A stretch of 64,000 nt of DNA, from contig JAUKUA010000010.1 in NCBI GenBank assembly GCA_030549175.1, positions 124,001 through 188,000 on the forward strand, written 5' to 3'. The notes under the pieces are model-generated. The model was not told where the DNA came from. It did no database searches and saw only the letters and a program-made list of their open reading frames with translations. This document shows, piece after piece, positions 34,943-47,193 of this stretch (the stretch's first letter is position 1; every line of letters starts with the position of its first letter). The DNA comes from Lasiosphaeris hirsuta. Its lineage: Eukaryota > Ascomycota > Sordariomycetes > Sordariales > Lasiosphaeriaceae. The translations under genes and the position numbers were made by a program.

Positions 34943-35551
34943 GATGCGGGGTTTTTTATGCGTGCGGTCAGACTTTGTCTACCCACTGTAGCACGAATTT
35001 TCATAAATTAGTCATTTAAAATTGGCTTAACGTATTTTATATGCGAGTGTGCAATATAAGCGAGTGAGCAACCCAATTCTTCACACATAACACTTGAATT
35101 AAACCCTTGTCAGACCCACCAAATCTTAATAAAAACTTCTAAGAATTGGAAGTTCACAATTTAAGAATATAATATTAGCATAAATGTTTAATTTTACTTG
35201 CTAGCCAATCCGACCTTCGAGATCAATATTTGCGCTTGGGTTATATATGTGGTTAAGATTGTAATTGTATTTCTCCTAGGTAATATTTAATATAAAATTA
35301 CGAATAAAATCAACACTAGTTCTTATAGTCCAAATAACTCATATCCTAAATTTTAAGTTTTTTATTAAGATTTGGTGGCTTTAGCAGGGGTTTATTTTCA
35401 GGGTTACATGTAGAAAATCGGGTTGCTCACTCGCTTATATTGCACACTCGCATATAAAATACGTTAAGCCAATTTTAAATGACTAATTTATGAAAATTCG
35501 TGCTACAGTGGGTAGACAAAGTCTGACCGCACGCATAAAAAACCCCGCATC
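34943..35551. mobile_element. MITE-like element with 132-base TIRs identical by eye
   Basis: Bases 34943-35074 (starting GATGCGGGGTTTTTTATGCG) are, by eye, exactly the reverse complement of 35420-35551. The 345-base centre (35075-35419) is AT-rich and has no reading frame. The 609-base size, long TIRs and non-coding centre fit a non-autonomous DNA transposon. No clear target duplication is visible next to the ends, so superfamily is unknown. Identical arms show recent activity or arm homogenisation and no RIP within the element. Confidence 0.8.
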
Positions 35552-37347
35552 CAACATCTTCACCACCTTACTTCAAACCCCAACAACTCTCTCATTTGTG
35601 TTCAAAAACGTATAAAAATGGGATTTTAGAAAGGCCAGATCGAAGGCTTTAAAATTCCCACCTTCAGCTCCATAAACTTCGCCTTAACCCTACTATCACC
35701 AGCTCCAGTCGCAATGCCGCCGCAAAAGGCTCAGATTAAAGTCCAATTTCGCCTTTCTTTCCGGGTCCTAGTCTGGCAGATGGGATTTAAGGTCCAAGAA
35801 ATACGCAGCAAAGCCGAGAGAGATGGCCTCGGCTATCCAGACTCCCAACAGCTCAGCCACAAAACCCCTCTGAAAATGCAACTGCCGTCATATCCATCCT
35901 CGACCATTGGAGCCAACGTTGGATGCGTCTGATCCATCATACCAATGAGGCTATTCGGCCGCTTTGTCATCCGAATTCACCCTGCTCGGGACGCGCACCC
36001 GAAAATGCCGTCTCGGAAGAGTGAACCATCAGGGAGTGCTTGCTGTTTGGGCGGAATCCTGCACAAGCTTTTACTTTTGCCAGTGATATTTGGGTTGACC
36101 TTGGCTACGAAACTACCTTTCATCCCCAGTAATGTCTCATCACCATGAACTAGCTGTGTCAGGTCGATACTCTCATCAGTGGCCATAGGATCTTACATAA
36201 CACCAAACTACTCGTCAAGATGTTAATGGAAAGAGGATGCTGACAAGTCGCCCGTCGTACGGGTAAGGACGCAGTGTGGTTAATCACTACGGTGTTCGTC
36301 GTCCAAAGTTAGCTTGTCTTCTATTTTAGGGCCCTCGTTCGGTAGTGTCCCGGGTTATTAGATCTCTAATGGATCACATTTGCGAGCAAGGTATGCCTGC
36401 TGGAACCCTTCCTCCCACACGTAGACTCGACCGACTACATCGTACATTGTGACATGGTGGATTCTATAACCCGTTTCTTTATCCTTGTCGGTCCTCTGTC
36501 TTCTTCTACTGCTATCAGACTACACCGTGCGCGTATCCGACCAGAGCGACGTGCCATCACTGGCCCCTGTGGCTCGTACAATGTTGAGAACTGCGTTGCA
36601 AACGACAACCCGTACACACATCGTTACACAAGCTCGCATGCTCACTCATTCTGTGACTGTCCCACAAGCAGCTTCAGTGGCCATTCGCAGGGCTGAGAAT
36701 GCCATGTTATCGCACTGGAAACAGTGAGGCTGCGTGCTGCAGTGCCAAGCGCTTGGGAGCGTGGCTCCCTGCGGGCACCATTCTCTTCTGGCGCATGCTC
36801 TCTCTTTTGTGTTAAGTAGTCGCGCTCTCGCGCTCCTTGTGTTTTCTAGCTACTATTTCTTTCTACAGTTCATTACGTGCCTTCTACTGCCAGCTTCTTC
36901 AGTGTAACGTGTGTGTACTATATGGGTAGAAGGAGTGGATGCGCTCGCTGGATTAGCTACTGGTGTCAAGACAACGGGAAGATTCAAGTACATGCCTAGG
37001 CCAAAGTAGATAGCGTGGTAATGGAAGCGCGGCACCGTTGTTAGACTTAGTAAAGGGGTTATAGAATCACCCCGAATTTTGCGCTCTCTCACGATGTTGG
37101 CATTGCCATCTCCTTTTCATTCCCCTCCTTCTCTCTATAGCGCAAAAGCTACCTGCAGCCAGCGTAATCTCTAAACCAGAAATCCTTCGGAGCTAACAGC
37201 GTGCATCATGATGCGTTTGAAGCGAATCCACCGGTCTTGGCACCACCTCTTTCCGCCTTCTGGAATAAGTGATGGCTCTCCGAGGCCGGGCACTAGGCCC
37301 CTAACGGCATAGTTCAAAGCCCTCATCAATGCGTTTGAGTGTCAAAG
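35552..37347. other. intergenic, no confident gene
   Basis: Short frames occur on both strands (for example a minus-strand one at 35977-36186 starting MATDESIDLTQLVHG) but none has domain support or matching exons. Nothing else is recognised. Confidence 0.35.
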
Positions 37348-38769
37348 TTAGCGATCCAAAACCGTCACACTCCCGTCGCCCAGTTTGTCGGCGGCCGATT
37401 TCCGTCTCTCAAGGTCCTGCAGCGTAATGTTATCATCTCTCACGGATCCGGAGCTCGTCCAAGTAGCGTTAAAGAGGACGCGGGCCGGCCTCGAGCCAAC
37501 AGTGAGTGGCCGTTCGCTACTACTCACAAAACCGGTATTGTTCCGGCCCGAGTCTGTGATGCCCGATGGCTCGAGCAGGTTGGGAAAGAGCTTGGACACA
37601 AGTGGCTTCAGGGTCATGATGCAGGCCACTGTGATGCCTGTGTTTCCTTCGATCAGAGTCCAGTACGTCAAGTTGGCGCCGTTATACGTCCAGTCCGGAT
37701 CCGGTACTCTTGCTGACTGGATGAGAATACCGAGTCGGATGAAGGAGACAACACAGACACTAATGGAGAAAAAGGTGAGTAAGCTTTATTATTACACGCT
37801 CAGAGTTGATATCGGAACTTTACTAACAAGAAGCCAATGGCAAATGTGCAAACGACAAGTACATTCTGTCGAGGCGGGAGTCTCAATCGTGCTACTATTG
37901 GGATTGGTAAAGTAAATATCACCAAGTCTGTCCCGATATTCAACCTAATAAAGCATGGTGTCAATATGGCGGGGTGAAGAGTGACTGGTGTAAAGCTAGA
38001 TTATACCTACCCTGCTAAAGACCACCAAGCGCGGTCACTTTGCATGAATGTCGCCTTTATGTTAATATCCCAAAGGGCCCGGAGCGGGATGGCGGCCGTG
38101 GCGACGCAAATTATAGACCACAGACTGGCGGTGACGACGAGGACCAAAACAGCAATAGACGCCCGCCGCTCCCAATGCAACGTGAATATCGTAAGATAGA
38201 AAGAAGAGATGGAAATTTTCGTGAGGGCCAATGTGAATTGATAAGTGAGCAATGTGAACCACCATGCCTACCACGAAGTCAACTTGGATGTCAATAATGT
38301 GTGCGAGCGGCTCTTACCTGGAGCATGCCAAAGGACTCGGCAGCAAAATCGATTTCTTGAATGTGTTTGCCCGCACCATGTATACACTCTGGAATCGCAT
38401 ATATCAGTTGGAGACCTAGGATAAGAAAGGACGGGAGAGAGAGCTGCGGCATATACGAACCTCCGATTTTGCTGATACATTGGCCAAAAGCTGCAACCTT
38501 TATCCCTCGTTAGATGAAAGCGGAAGGGGGGCTCGGTACCCTTGAGCAGGGAGTTGTTGGAAACGCACTGCGGAAAGAACAATAATCCAGTCGCAGAGCC
38601 TAACCGCCCTAACAATCCTTACCCGAGTCCACATTCTCAGACACACGAATGTGGCGGCAATTGTCCACGTGGTGAAAGCCGCGGCAATCTGGTTGGCTCC
38701 AGTGCCGCCGATGCCAAGACTTGTCGTGGGCGATGCCGCCGACACATCTGCCGAATTTGAGAAATTCAT
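37348..38769 (-). CDS. SAT4/Pth11-like rhodopsin-domain integral membrane protein
   Basis: Five exons: 38569-38769, 38318-38497, 38011-38267, 37828-37944 and 37348-37759. The introns (71, 50, 66 and 68 bases) have donors GTGCGT, GTAAGA, GTAGGT and GTTAGT, and AG acceptors. Total 388 residues. The family's landmarks are present: a charged arginine-rich loop then CDWIIVLSA near residue 60, GAGKHI, LTKISISSFYLTIFT, then NIGTDLVIFTLPIPIVARL and WTLIEGNTGITVACI near the last membrane segment, followed by a soluble Ser/Arg-rich tail. SAT4 and Pth11 proteins are fungal seven-helix membrane proteins; Pth11 is a surface-sensing receptor in the rice blast fungus, but most members have no known ligand. 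A 45-base in-frame segment of exon 2 (about 38406-38450, GTTCGT...TAG) could be a further intron; without it the protein has 373 residues. No extracellular cysteine-rich CFEM domain is seen. Confidence 0.85.
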
Positions 38770-41247
38770 GGCCCTTTGTGAATGCTTTGGACCAAATAGA
38801 AAGAGAAAAACAACATGGAAGCACGGGTGCATCCGCTTCAGTCGAGCAAACGGCAAGGTCGTGCGGCATTCGAGCGATTAGGACGGGAACAGAAAAGTTG
38901 TCAAGTCTTTAAAGGCAGAGCACATTGGCCCGAAAACAGGCCGCTCCGTAAATCATGCGTCGTGTCCGTGCTGCTCACCGGTGGTTCACCCCGTAATTGG
39001 CGGCGTCTGGAACCGTGTCCCGGGCGCCCAACAGGCATCTCTCAGAACGGGGATTAGCCGATGGATTTTCCTCCGCCCCACTTCCATCCAACGCAGCAAG
39101 CTGAATGCGAGTCAGGCCACAAGAATCCAGTTCGGTGACGGGATAACAAATAATCGCGCACAGAAATGAACAGAGGCTACCATGAGACAGAGCTAAAAAA
39201 AAAAATAGAAATAAAAAAAATTGCTCCTTTTGGAACAGAGGGCGCTTGCCAGCCCCTGATCTCACAGCCGGAGACTTCCCCGACCACCCCTACGCCGGTG
39301 TTCTAGATTGCGATGTCTTCTTCGTCTGGGGGCGGAGAATGGTGGTCGGCAGGCATATCGCTGCAAGGTTTCTCGGAGACCGATCGATCATGCATCCGTA
39401 TTCCGTTTACGTAAAATGTGGAATCGACGACCATTCCTTCGGTGCAGGGCTGAAACCTGAGAACTGACAGGAGCGACTGTTTCTCCACTGTGGCCCCCCA
39501 AAGACCCAAACAGCGACCGAAACAAGCGACGCCACAACTCGGCCACGCGCAAAAACTCCTAAACTTGGACATGCGGCTGTTTTGATGCGCACCTCGATGT
39601 GCTTGCCCCTAGCAGCCTGAAAGCATCCGAGAAATACTTTCTCTCTTCCGCCTTGAAACATGAGCTGCAGCTTCTCGGAGGATATGTGCCCAGCAATGGC
39701 AGGGTCATTGTACTCGACCAATCGGCTAGGTCCTCAAAAAAGATGGCAAATAGCGTCTCTCGGGTGGTCACCACCACGCCAAGACCCGGTACCACCAGCC
39801 GGCTGTTAGCACCTCCGGGCCGCCGCCAGCACCCCGGGCCCTGACGTCACCCCCGGGCTCGGCGCAGCCATCGACAAGGACAAGCGCCGCCGAGGCCGCG
39901 TCTACGCCAGCCAAACGCTATGTCCTCACCCTTGAACTTCATGTTTAAGTCATATTTCCATGTCTCCTATATCCTCTCTCAAACATCCCGGGTCATCACT
40001 GTTGGAGCTTTAAACAAGCTGTCTGACTTCTGAATTTATTATCTAGTCTCGAGAAGACTCGCCGCCGCCCCTCAAGCGCCCCCCGAAGCTGCCGTGCGTC
40101 GTGTAGCTAATGCGGTCGGGTACAGTACCGAGTACCTTGTCGTGACCCGCCGCTCCACTGAAATGGCGACACGCGCCAGCCGGATTCGGCGGCCACAACA
40201 GCGCTTTCTCGCTTTAACCTGTAAATGCGGCTAATGCCATCCAGGAGTAGTATGAAGGCACAGTAATGACGTATGATCCGGCGCAGTTCATGTAGTTGCA
40301 GTTGCCGTGAGTGCTGCAGCAGTATGCGACGCAGCTTAGTATAGTACCCGAATGAGTTGCCTCCTTCATAGTTACCCTTTAAAAGAGGAGAGGGTGCGGG
40401 TTAGTGAGTTCGCTCATGTGCACTAACCCAGCACTGTTTAAATTGGTGTACGAACTTATGAGAGTCGTAGCAGCGTCCTCTTCTAGAACCGGTCTAGATA
40501 CAACCGAGGTAATGCTAGTGGGGATGGCCGAGACGGTGAAGATTCTAATTTCAACTTGAGATGTACAAAGCGTATTGAGCATTCGCAGGTCCTAGATGTA
40601 AGCTTGGCAGGAGTAGAATAGGGTAACCCAAAAGATCTAAGGTATAAGGTATCATATAGTGTTATATTCTAGGGTGTAGCTTGTACTTACGGTACCATGG
40701 ATATCTTGCGATATGTTGGTCGCAGCCGGCAAGGCGGAGGACTGGTCACGGGCTTTTACATTGCTGTCGGTACCATGAATAGGCACTAGGCATGGGGTGT
40801 TCCTTTACTGAGGGGAGATTTCTGGGATTAAGTACAGCCAGCCACAAGAGGCAGGGACCAAAATGTATATTCATAACACTGCGCATGTACTATGATGGTG
40901 AAAGCGAGCCAAATACTCTGAACCAGCTCCAACTCCCACACCAGACCTATATATTAGCGAGATAGACCAAGAAGTTATCATCGATTCTGTACTCATCGAA
41001 GAGGGGTAAAAATAGAATTGATCGTCAATTCTTTCTTTAGCAATTGTTTATATGTCTTGAATGAAAGCACACGAGTTCCCAGTTCTAATTTCCTGCGGCG
41101 TACACTTCTAGATACATCAGCTTTTTGAGAATCATAGGTTGCTTTGCTTAATTCCATAATGTTAGATGAGTGACTGGACATTTATAAATGTTGCGCAAGG
41201 TAGGTAAGTTCGTGTAGGCTACAGTACCTCCCTAGCACAATCCAGCC
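38770..41247. other. intergenic, no supportable gene
   Basis: The upstream region of the SAT4-like gene contains A-rich tracts near 39195-39225. Short minus-strand frames at 39407-39795 look partly protein-like (EYNDPAIAGHISSEKLQLMF) but I cannot join them. A 62-codon minus-strand ATG frame at 40993-41181 is charged and basic and unrecognised; it is not enough to call a gene. Confidence 0.35.
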
Positions 41248-42749
41248 TTACTCCATCTTTTCAAAAGCCTCCTTGATCTCCTGTTTCGCTGACCAACCGT
41301 AGAGTTTGACATTGACATCCCCCAGTATACGCTTTGCTGCGATAGGTGTCAGCTGCAGAGTGTAAGATGAACTGAAAGTAGATAAACTTACCAACCGACG
41401 GGAAATGCATCATCACCCACAAGAAGCAATACATGCTGTATTCCGCAATCACACCCATAGTGTTCTTGCCCCTATCCAGCTTTCTCCCGCGCTCTACAAT
41501 CTCCGCAACGCGTGGCTTGCGGATCTGGTAGAACAGATGCATCGTGAGTGCTACTGCCTCCTTGCCGTCCTGTACGAAAGTGGACTCCCTTTCAGTCGGG
41601 GCCGAAGCATATGCTTTCGTCAACGTCTCGGCGAGCAGCAATGCTAGGGTTTGACCATCTTCCAAAGCCTGAGAGGCCCCCTGGCCTGTCGTCGGACTCA
41701 TGGCGTGCGCCGCATCCCCAACCAAAACGATGCCGTTTTCTCCCCAGTGCGGCAGATCTGGAAGTACCCATGTCGGGTAGATACTCTCAACCTCGGCCTT
41801 GTCAACAATGTCCTGCACCGTGGGGTCCGCCCATGCACTGTGGCGTTTCTTCAGCTCCGCTTTAATCTCCTCCGGATTGAGGTTCGTCTTTGACGGGAGT
41901 GAATCCGTCTCGAAACTCGACCACCACATGAGATTGTTGGCTTCCGCCGGGGAGCCGCTAGCGTAGCCAAAGAACCCAGTCCTACCGAAAGTAAAGACCA
42001 TCGCCCTATTATCCACCACCCGCGCTGGTAACGGACCTCCCTTGATGAACCCGCCAATGCCGGAAACCCCCCTGTTAGCGTCAGTTTCCCAACTCCGAAC
42101 AACATCAAAAGCGAAAAGCTCACGTATAAACCGGCCCATAACTCGCCCCAAATAAACCGCTCCTCACCACACTCCTCACCCCATCAGCCCCAACCACCAA
42201 ATCCGCGCCTTCCTCCCCTCCATCCTCAAAAACCACCACCCCTCCTCCGTTCTCCCTCTCCCTCACACTAACCACCTTCCGATACCTCACCACCCCCTCC
42301 CCAACCTCATCCATCAAACACTTCCAAAGTCCCCCCCTCGACAACGCCACACAAACTTCCTCCCTTCCCTCTAGTCCCTCAAACCCACCTTTATCCCCCG
42401 TTCTTTGCACCCCGAGCGTCCAGCCGTTTTGGCCCATAAAGATAAAGTTTTCGCATGGATATCCCTGGGTAGCGACGGCAGCATGCAGCTGTGGGGAGAG
42501 GTCGTGCAGGACGCGCATCCCGTTGGGAGAGACGCCGAGACCCCCGCCGACGAGGGCGGTGGAAGAAGAGAGCGTGTCGAATGTTTCTGGGGGTTGTGGA
42601 TTGGAGGAGGTACGGGCATGGTGAGATTCGTAGATGTGGATTGTGTGTTGGGAGTCGGGGGAGTCTCCTGGTGGGTTGGGGAGGTGTTTGCGGAGGTGGA
42701 GGTAGGTGGAGAGCCCAGCGATACCAGCGCCGGTGATGATGATTTTCAT
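41248..42749 (-). CDS. FAD-dependent aromatic-type monooxygenase (PHBH fold), 464 residues
   Basis: Three exons: 42124-42749, 41392-42071 and 41248-41336. Introns of 52 and 55 bases have donors GTGAGC and GTAAGT and CAG acceptors. The second intron contains a GCTGAC branch site, and its removal gives the C-terminus AKRILGDVNVKLYGWS...KME. Visible motifs are the N-terminal dinucleotide fold GAGIAGL (residues 7-13), the GADG motif (187-190) and the FAD-ribityl GDAAHAMSP motif (from 327), all as in class A flavin monooxygenases related to salicylate and 6-hydroxynicotinate hydroxylases. Such enzymes hydroxylate aromatic or polyketide substrates using NAD(P)H and oxygen. Residues 22-55 hold an unusually Pro/Ser/His-rich insertion. 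No biosynthetic partner genes adjoin it, so the substrate is unknown. Confidence 0.88.
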
Positions 42750-44367
42750 ATTTGGGGGATTGGGGTTGTCGGCGACTATGGCGATTACGGCGATATTGAT
42801 GGTGTGGGAATTTGGGACGTGGTGGTGATGATGATGATGATGGTTGAGAGTTTAAAAGGGCTGGAATTGGGCGTAGGCGTGGTTGACTGGGTATACAATT
42901 ACGCGTAACGGACACGTAATCAGGTGCCTGTGCAGGTGTTGGGGGCACTGGTGGCAGGGCTAGAAGGGTGTAAGACGGGACGAATTGGGGCCGGGTCAGT
43001 CCCTCGGACTTGGCGAACAAACGACCCGCGACTATTTTGTCGCTTCTCGAGCAGGTTCGATTTAGAATGGAGGCATCTTACAGGATTTAATAGTAGTTAT
43101 TTCCGTAAATAAATTAGTGCTAACTAGAAGTGACAGTATGTTGCAATCCGGAGTTTTTGAATGTAGTGGTTGGGAGGTGGCGGCGCTGGACTTGAAGCGG
43201 CGGCCCACAGTAAACCTAGATAGGGCGAGGGATGTCCTGGAAAGGTCGCATCTGGTCAATCTTGTCTTGGCGAGCGTCGTATTCGTCAGAGTTGGGATGG
43301 GCATTCTTTCGCACGGCGACGTGTAGGACCTTGCGACGGAGTGGTGATGATTGAGTTCATCATTTTCTAACTTCCCATCAACTTCTGTCTATTTTGAATC
43401 TTTGGGCTTCAGCTTCTGGCATCAATCATTCTGATTCTTGGCAAAGGTGAAGCCAATAGTCAATCGGATTAAGAAATCTGCGGCGATGATGGTTAGTACA
43501 ATAGTTCCGAATACAATGTCTAGCGGGCTCGAGGTTAACCTTGTCGACATTGCAAAATCATCATCTGCCGTGAACTTATGTATCGATTAGGTTAATCACC
43601 CTCGGGATCGCAGTTCTTGGCGCGGGGGAGGGATGTGGTTAGGTTCGTTAAGTCCGCTATCATCCGATGGAACAGCTGCCGGTGTCGGGGCAGGTCCCGC
43701 AGCCGCTTTATAAGTTTCTAAACCGCTAAGCCGTCACCTGAAGCTTGGGCTTGGCTGAACCGGTCCTCGACGGAAGATTGCTCGCTTCCGAACCTGTGCC
43801 CTTTGCCCTTGGAACTAGTGATTTGATCTCTTTCACGTTAATAATATGCCCGTAGCAATCACAGCAGGTGGAGTGGTAGACTGTGATCCTCCATCTTGGC
43901 AGCTTAAATTCCTATTCAACTCGCCTGTGCACCCTAATTCTCATGCGACCTTTACGTAAATATTGATTTATTGCTTCTGTGGCCCTTTTCTACGGATGGG
44001 GGTCATGACACACCTATAGATTATCTGATGATCTGATAAGATGTACGTGCATGGTGGAGCGGTTCGCTCCCACCCAGAGCCTTCAAAAGGTGAGAACCCT
44101 AGCACCTTGGCGCCTTGGCTAGTTATCACCCACACTCGCAGCACCCTGGATCCAACTGATGCATTGTTTTTACTTATGTAATTTGACACCCGTGAGTAGG
44201 TAATTCACAGGCCTATCTCCGCCCGAGACCGGAGGTCGCCGCTTGGCCTAGGAGTTGAAGACTGACCTGGACGCAACAGGATTTTTTATAACTGGCACGC
44301 CCTGCTCATGTCCCCGAGTTCTTTTGTGTCTACATTCCACCACCGTCAAACTTGATATTAAATTACC
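42750..44367. other. intergenic, no supportable gene
   Basis: Immediately upstream of the monooxygenase is a run of short ATG/GATGAT repeats (about 42825-42842). The remainder has only short frames. TATA-like TTTATAA at 44284-44290 lies about 80 bases before the small secreted protein gene. Confidence 0.4.
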
Positions 44368-44663
44368 ATGCGGTCCTCCGTTCTCATTGCCGCTCTCGCC
44401 GCTTTCACCACGGCAATGCCCCTGGAAGCTGAGGCACCAACCCCAGCAGCGACTATCGAATTGCGACAGGCGACGGTGAACCCCGCATGGGTATGCTAAA
44501 TTACCTGGGCATCTTGGTTAGGTCCAGTTTACTAACAGAGCAAGTCCATCAGATCGCTTGCATAGATGCTTGTTTGAAGGCGATGGGTTGCGGCATCAAC
44601 ATTCCTCAATGTTTGCCCATCTGTGCCCAGCATTGGTGCAATCATATCCCCCAATTCTTATGA
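44368..44663 (+). CDS. small secreted cysteine-rich protein, 77 residues
   Basis: Exon 1 is 44368-44490 (41 codons), the intron 44491-44552 (62 bases, donor GTATGC, branch ACTAAC near 44531, acceptor CAG), and exon 2 is 44553-44663 ending TGA. The N-terminus is a classic signal peptide (MRSSVLIAALAAFTTA, cleavage likely after residue 16), followed by an acidic, Pro/Ala-rich stretch. Mature-end residues contain six cysteines at positions 44, 48, 54, 61, 65 and 70, spaced C-x3-C-x5-C-x6-C-x3-C-x4-C, enough for three disulphides. An alternative acceptor 12 bases earlier would add four residues. The protein is intact and unlike a decaying frame. Small secreted cysteine-rich proteins are frequent effector or antimicrobial candidates, but no function is shown here. 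Confidence 0.72.
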
Positions 44664-45290
44664 TGGGGATCAAAATCCCACGCGTGGCACGGGATAAATA
44701 TTTGGAAGTAGCCGGGGTTAAAACATAGATGGTAGCTGGGCACTGTCTTATGAAACATCAACTGTGTTGATAATTTGTGCAAAACTGTGCTTTCTGTGCT
44801 TTCTGTTATAGCCATGCCTGCATCTCACCATAATCCTTACCAACGCCACGATGGCTACCTCAACGTCATTGGTGAGCGCTGCGATCGAGTAGGCGTCCTT
44901 GGGTCGCCCCAGCCGCGGAAGTTGAGCGCTACGCCGGGTATCGGACTGACACGATCGGGTTGACGAGCGAACACGTCCGGGCGGAGCCACCCTAGAAAAT
45001 GGAGGAATGCGGTGGTCGATGGGGCTGATTTGTGTGGTTTCTTCGGTCTGTCCGAGGTCACGGCGTTGAGTTTGACGCTCGGTTGAAGCGAGATAAGCCG
45101 TATTCGAGACGACATGCTGGGGTGCGTGTAATGAGAAAGAAAGCATTCCCTTCTCGCGGCCAGGTTTACTGGATTATCCTCAAGATACTACGCTGCAATG
45201 TAGACGAGTGTCTGGCTTATAGGCTGAGATTGACTCCATATAATAGCTCTATACCGCTAATAATAGAGTATATACCGTCGAAGACATCAA
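44664..45290. other. intergenic, no confident gene
   Basis: Overlapping minus-strand frames at about 44748-45146 lack domain support. Nothing further is recognised. Confidence 0.35.
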
Positions 45291-46480
45291 CTAAATATGC
45301 CTCTGTTGCCTCTTGAATATTAGTGGTCTGCCGTAAGAAAGCTCAAGCAGGGCAACGCCGAGCGAGAAAAGAACTTTATTGCACCCGAGTAGGGTAGGAT
45401 GATGGTCGTGTTTTGCGTCTTGTCGCGAACTGGAAAATCTTTTGGAGATGTAGGGTTCGCCAGTCTTTGTCTTAGCGTCTCGGATCAAACTGATATCACG
45501 CAGGTTCCACCTGTCATCAAGCCAGGGTGTATCGTGGAAATGTAGAACCGCACCCTCGGTGGCGTGGCAAGACCGGGTTTGGGGCCGGGTCCATATCGTT
45601 GAACTTGACCTTGACCTTGAACATTCACAGGCGTCTTTGGCGAGCAATCCCGGTTGTCCAAGATAGGCTGAATTTCAATAATCTTCCACTTCCACGGGGT
45701 GACGCACTTCGGCTCGCCATATTGGTCGAATGTTAGAAGGAGTCTGAACTTTTGTTCATTTTGATCACAGGTTGTTAGCCGCAAATGCCGGTTGCCCGCC
45801 ATATCCAGCTTCAGGCTAGCTACGTGAGGGCTCTGACAGGGGCACGGTAGACAAGACCAGTGGCTCTCCAATGCCTTGAACATTCTCTTGGTACTTTCTC
45901 GAACGCCAAACCATGCTTTAGCAGCTGCCTCGACTCTTCTTTCGGCCCTGACAGGCTCCAAGATTTTGGTTTCTTCAGTGAGCGTCTTGATCGCAATAAC
46001 GTCTCTTTCGATGTCTTTGACGAGCTCAAGGTATTTACCGTTGCCAAAACCAATGTTGACGGCTCTTGAAAGCTTACAGCCCTTGCCGAAAAAATCGGTC
46101 AACTTGTCCCGATCGCGGATGCCATCCTTTTCCCACACTGGCTGGGTAAAAGGGCGGCCCATGTTAGCGGGGTTTTCTCGTCGTAGGGAAGGTACCTTAC
46201 TTTGAAATTACCGTCCAGGCCTAACTTGCTCTTCAGCTTTGAGATTCTCTGGTTGAGCGTCTCGACCACCTGTAGGTATGTTTGGTACTCGCCGTTGGAT
46301 CCGAACTACTTGCTTAGCTAGGAATTAATCTCCCTGTCGCTCCAATGCGGGGAGTTTGGATTGTGAAGCAGCTCTTGAAAGACGTGGGGTGGCAGCATTA
46401 GTCGCGAGAGCAAAGCTTCGCAGGACTGCTCATAAATGGCGAGATTTGTCGAGACGGAGATAACGATGGTGTTGATAAAT
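45291..46480 (-). pseudogene. DUF7580-family protein relic with frameshifts and stops
   Basis: The minus strand successively reads, in changing frames, YEQSCEALLSRLMLPPHVF and QVVETLNQRISKLKSKLGL with two internal stops, then an open ATG frame at 46162-45485 (WEKDGIRDRDKLTDFFGKG, ESHWSCLPCPCQSPHVASLK), and finally TPWLDDRWNLRDISLI and LFSLGVALLELSYGRPL ending at 45291. These follow the order of the fungal DUF7580 family, whose members often carry N-terminal HeLo-like or prion-inhibition regions and C-terminal kinase-like features. At least two frame changes plus stops show it is dead. The N-terminal ~100 residues are missing where pogo and repeat sequences begin. Only the middle segment could still be translated. 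Confidence 0.7.
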
Positions 46481-46499
46481 TTCAGTGTAGCGGATCATG

Positions 46500-47193
46500 T
46501 CCTGGACCGTGTCGATTGATTAATGTATTTATTTTGCAGAGTTTTGCCCCAAAGGGGCATTCACACATAGCCACTCGCGTAGTTAGCCATAACTCCAGGC
46601 CGGAACTAACTAGCCTACGGGAGGAAGGAGTTCTACCACCCTGGGTCAATTCTAGCAGCTTCTACCCTGTTCCATCTGATAGGTCCACAATAGTAGGAGG
46701 TGTGTGGTACGTACTGGAAGGAAAAAAGATAAAAGGAGGGCTTACCCTCTACCATAGCTAGAAGGGGCCACCCACCAATGCAACCACCCACCAATGCAAC
46801 ATGATCTAAGCGGGCACCCCATTTCTTCCAAATGCTCACAACATCCATTTCCTAGCCAAAATCTATGGTCGAAGTACTTCATTCATCTCCTCAGCTCTCC
46901 TTGGCCGATCCATACCGTAGACAATCATTTCCTAAGCCTCTTCAACCAGAGGCTATAGGTTAGGGGGGGTTGGCCTTCCTATGCTTAGAAGGCTTTCAGC
47001 TAGCTTCTTCGGCCTTAGTAATCTTTCAAATAGTAACAAATCTATCATTTACGCTCTCACGTACTTTTTTTTTAGTATGTAGCTACAATGCGCGTACTTC
47101 CTCTTCTAAGCGGTTATTTTCGGCCTATAACACAGCTCTCTCCGTGGCGCCGAGATCTAGTGATTTCTCTACCTTGTGAAGTAAGGCCTTGAG
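46500..47193 (-). pseudogene. pogo/Fot1 transposase C-terminal remnant
   Basis: The minus strand from 47190 reads KALLHKVEKSLDLGATERAV, then ENNRLEEEVRAL with stops, and near 46890 RRAEEMNEVLRP. This is the coiled-coil tail that follows the catalytic core in fungal pogo/Fot1 transposases. The catalytic domain is absent: the copy is cut at 47193 by the small LTR-like repeat. A 16-base tandem duplication (CCACCCACCAATGCAA) lies at about 46769-46800. Confidence 0.6.

Noticed and set aside
36454..36727. two overlapping 80-codon plus-strand frames
   Set aside because: Low complexity Thr/Ser/Arg text, no family resemblance and no matching exons nearby.
42405..42908. 167-codon plus-strand frame rich in G and V
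   Set aside because: Antisense shadow of the GC-rich first exon of the FAD monooxygenase.
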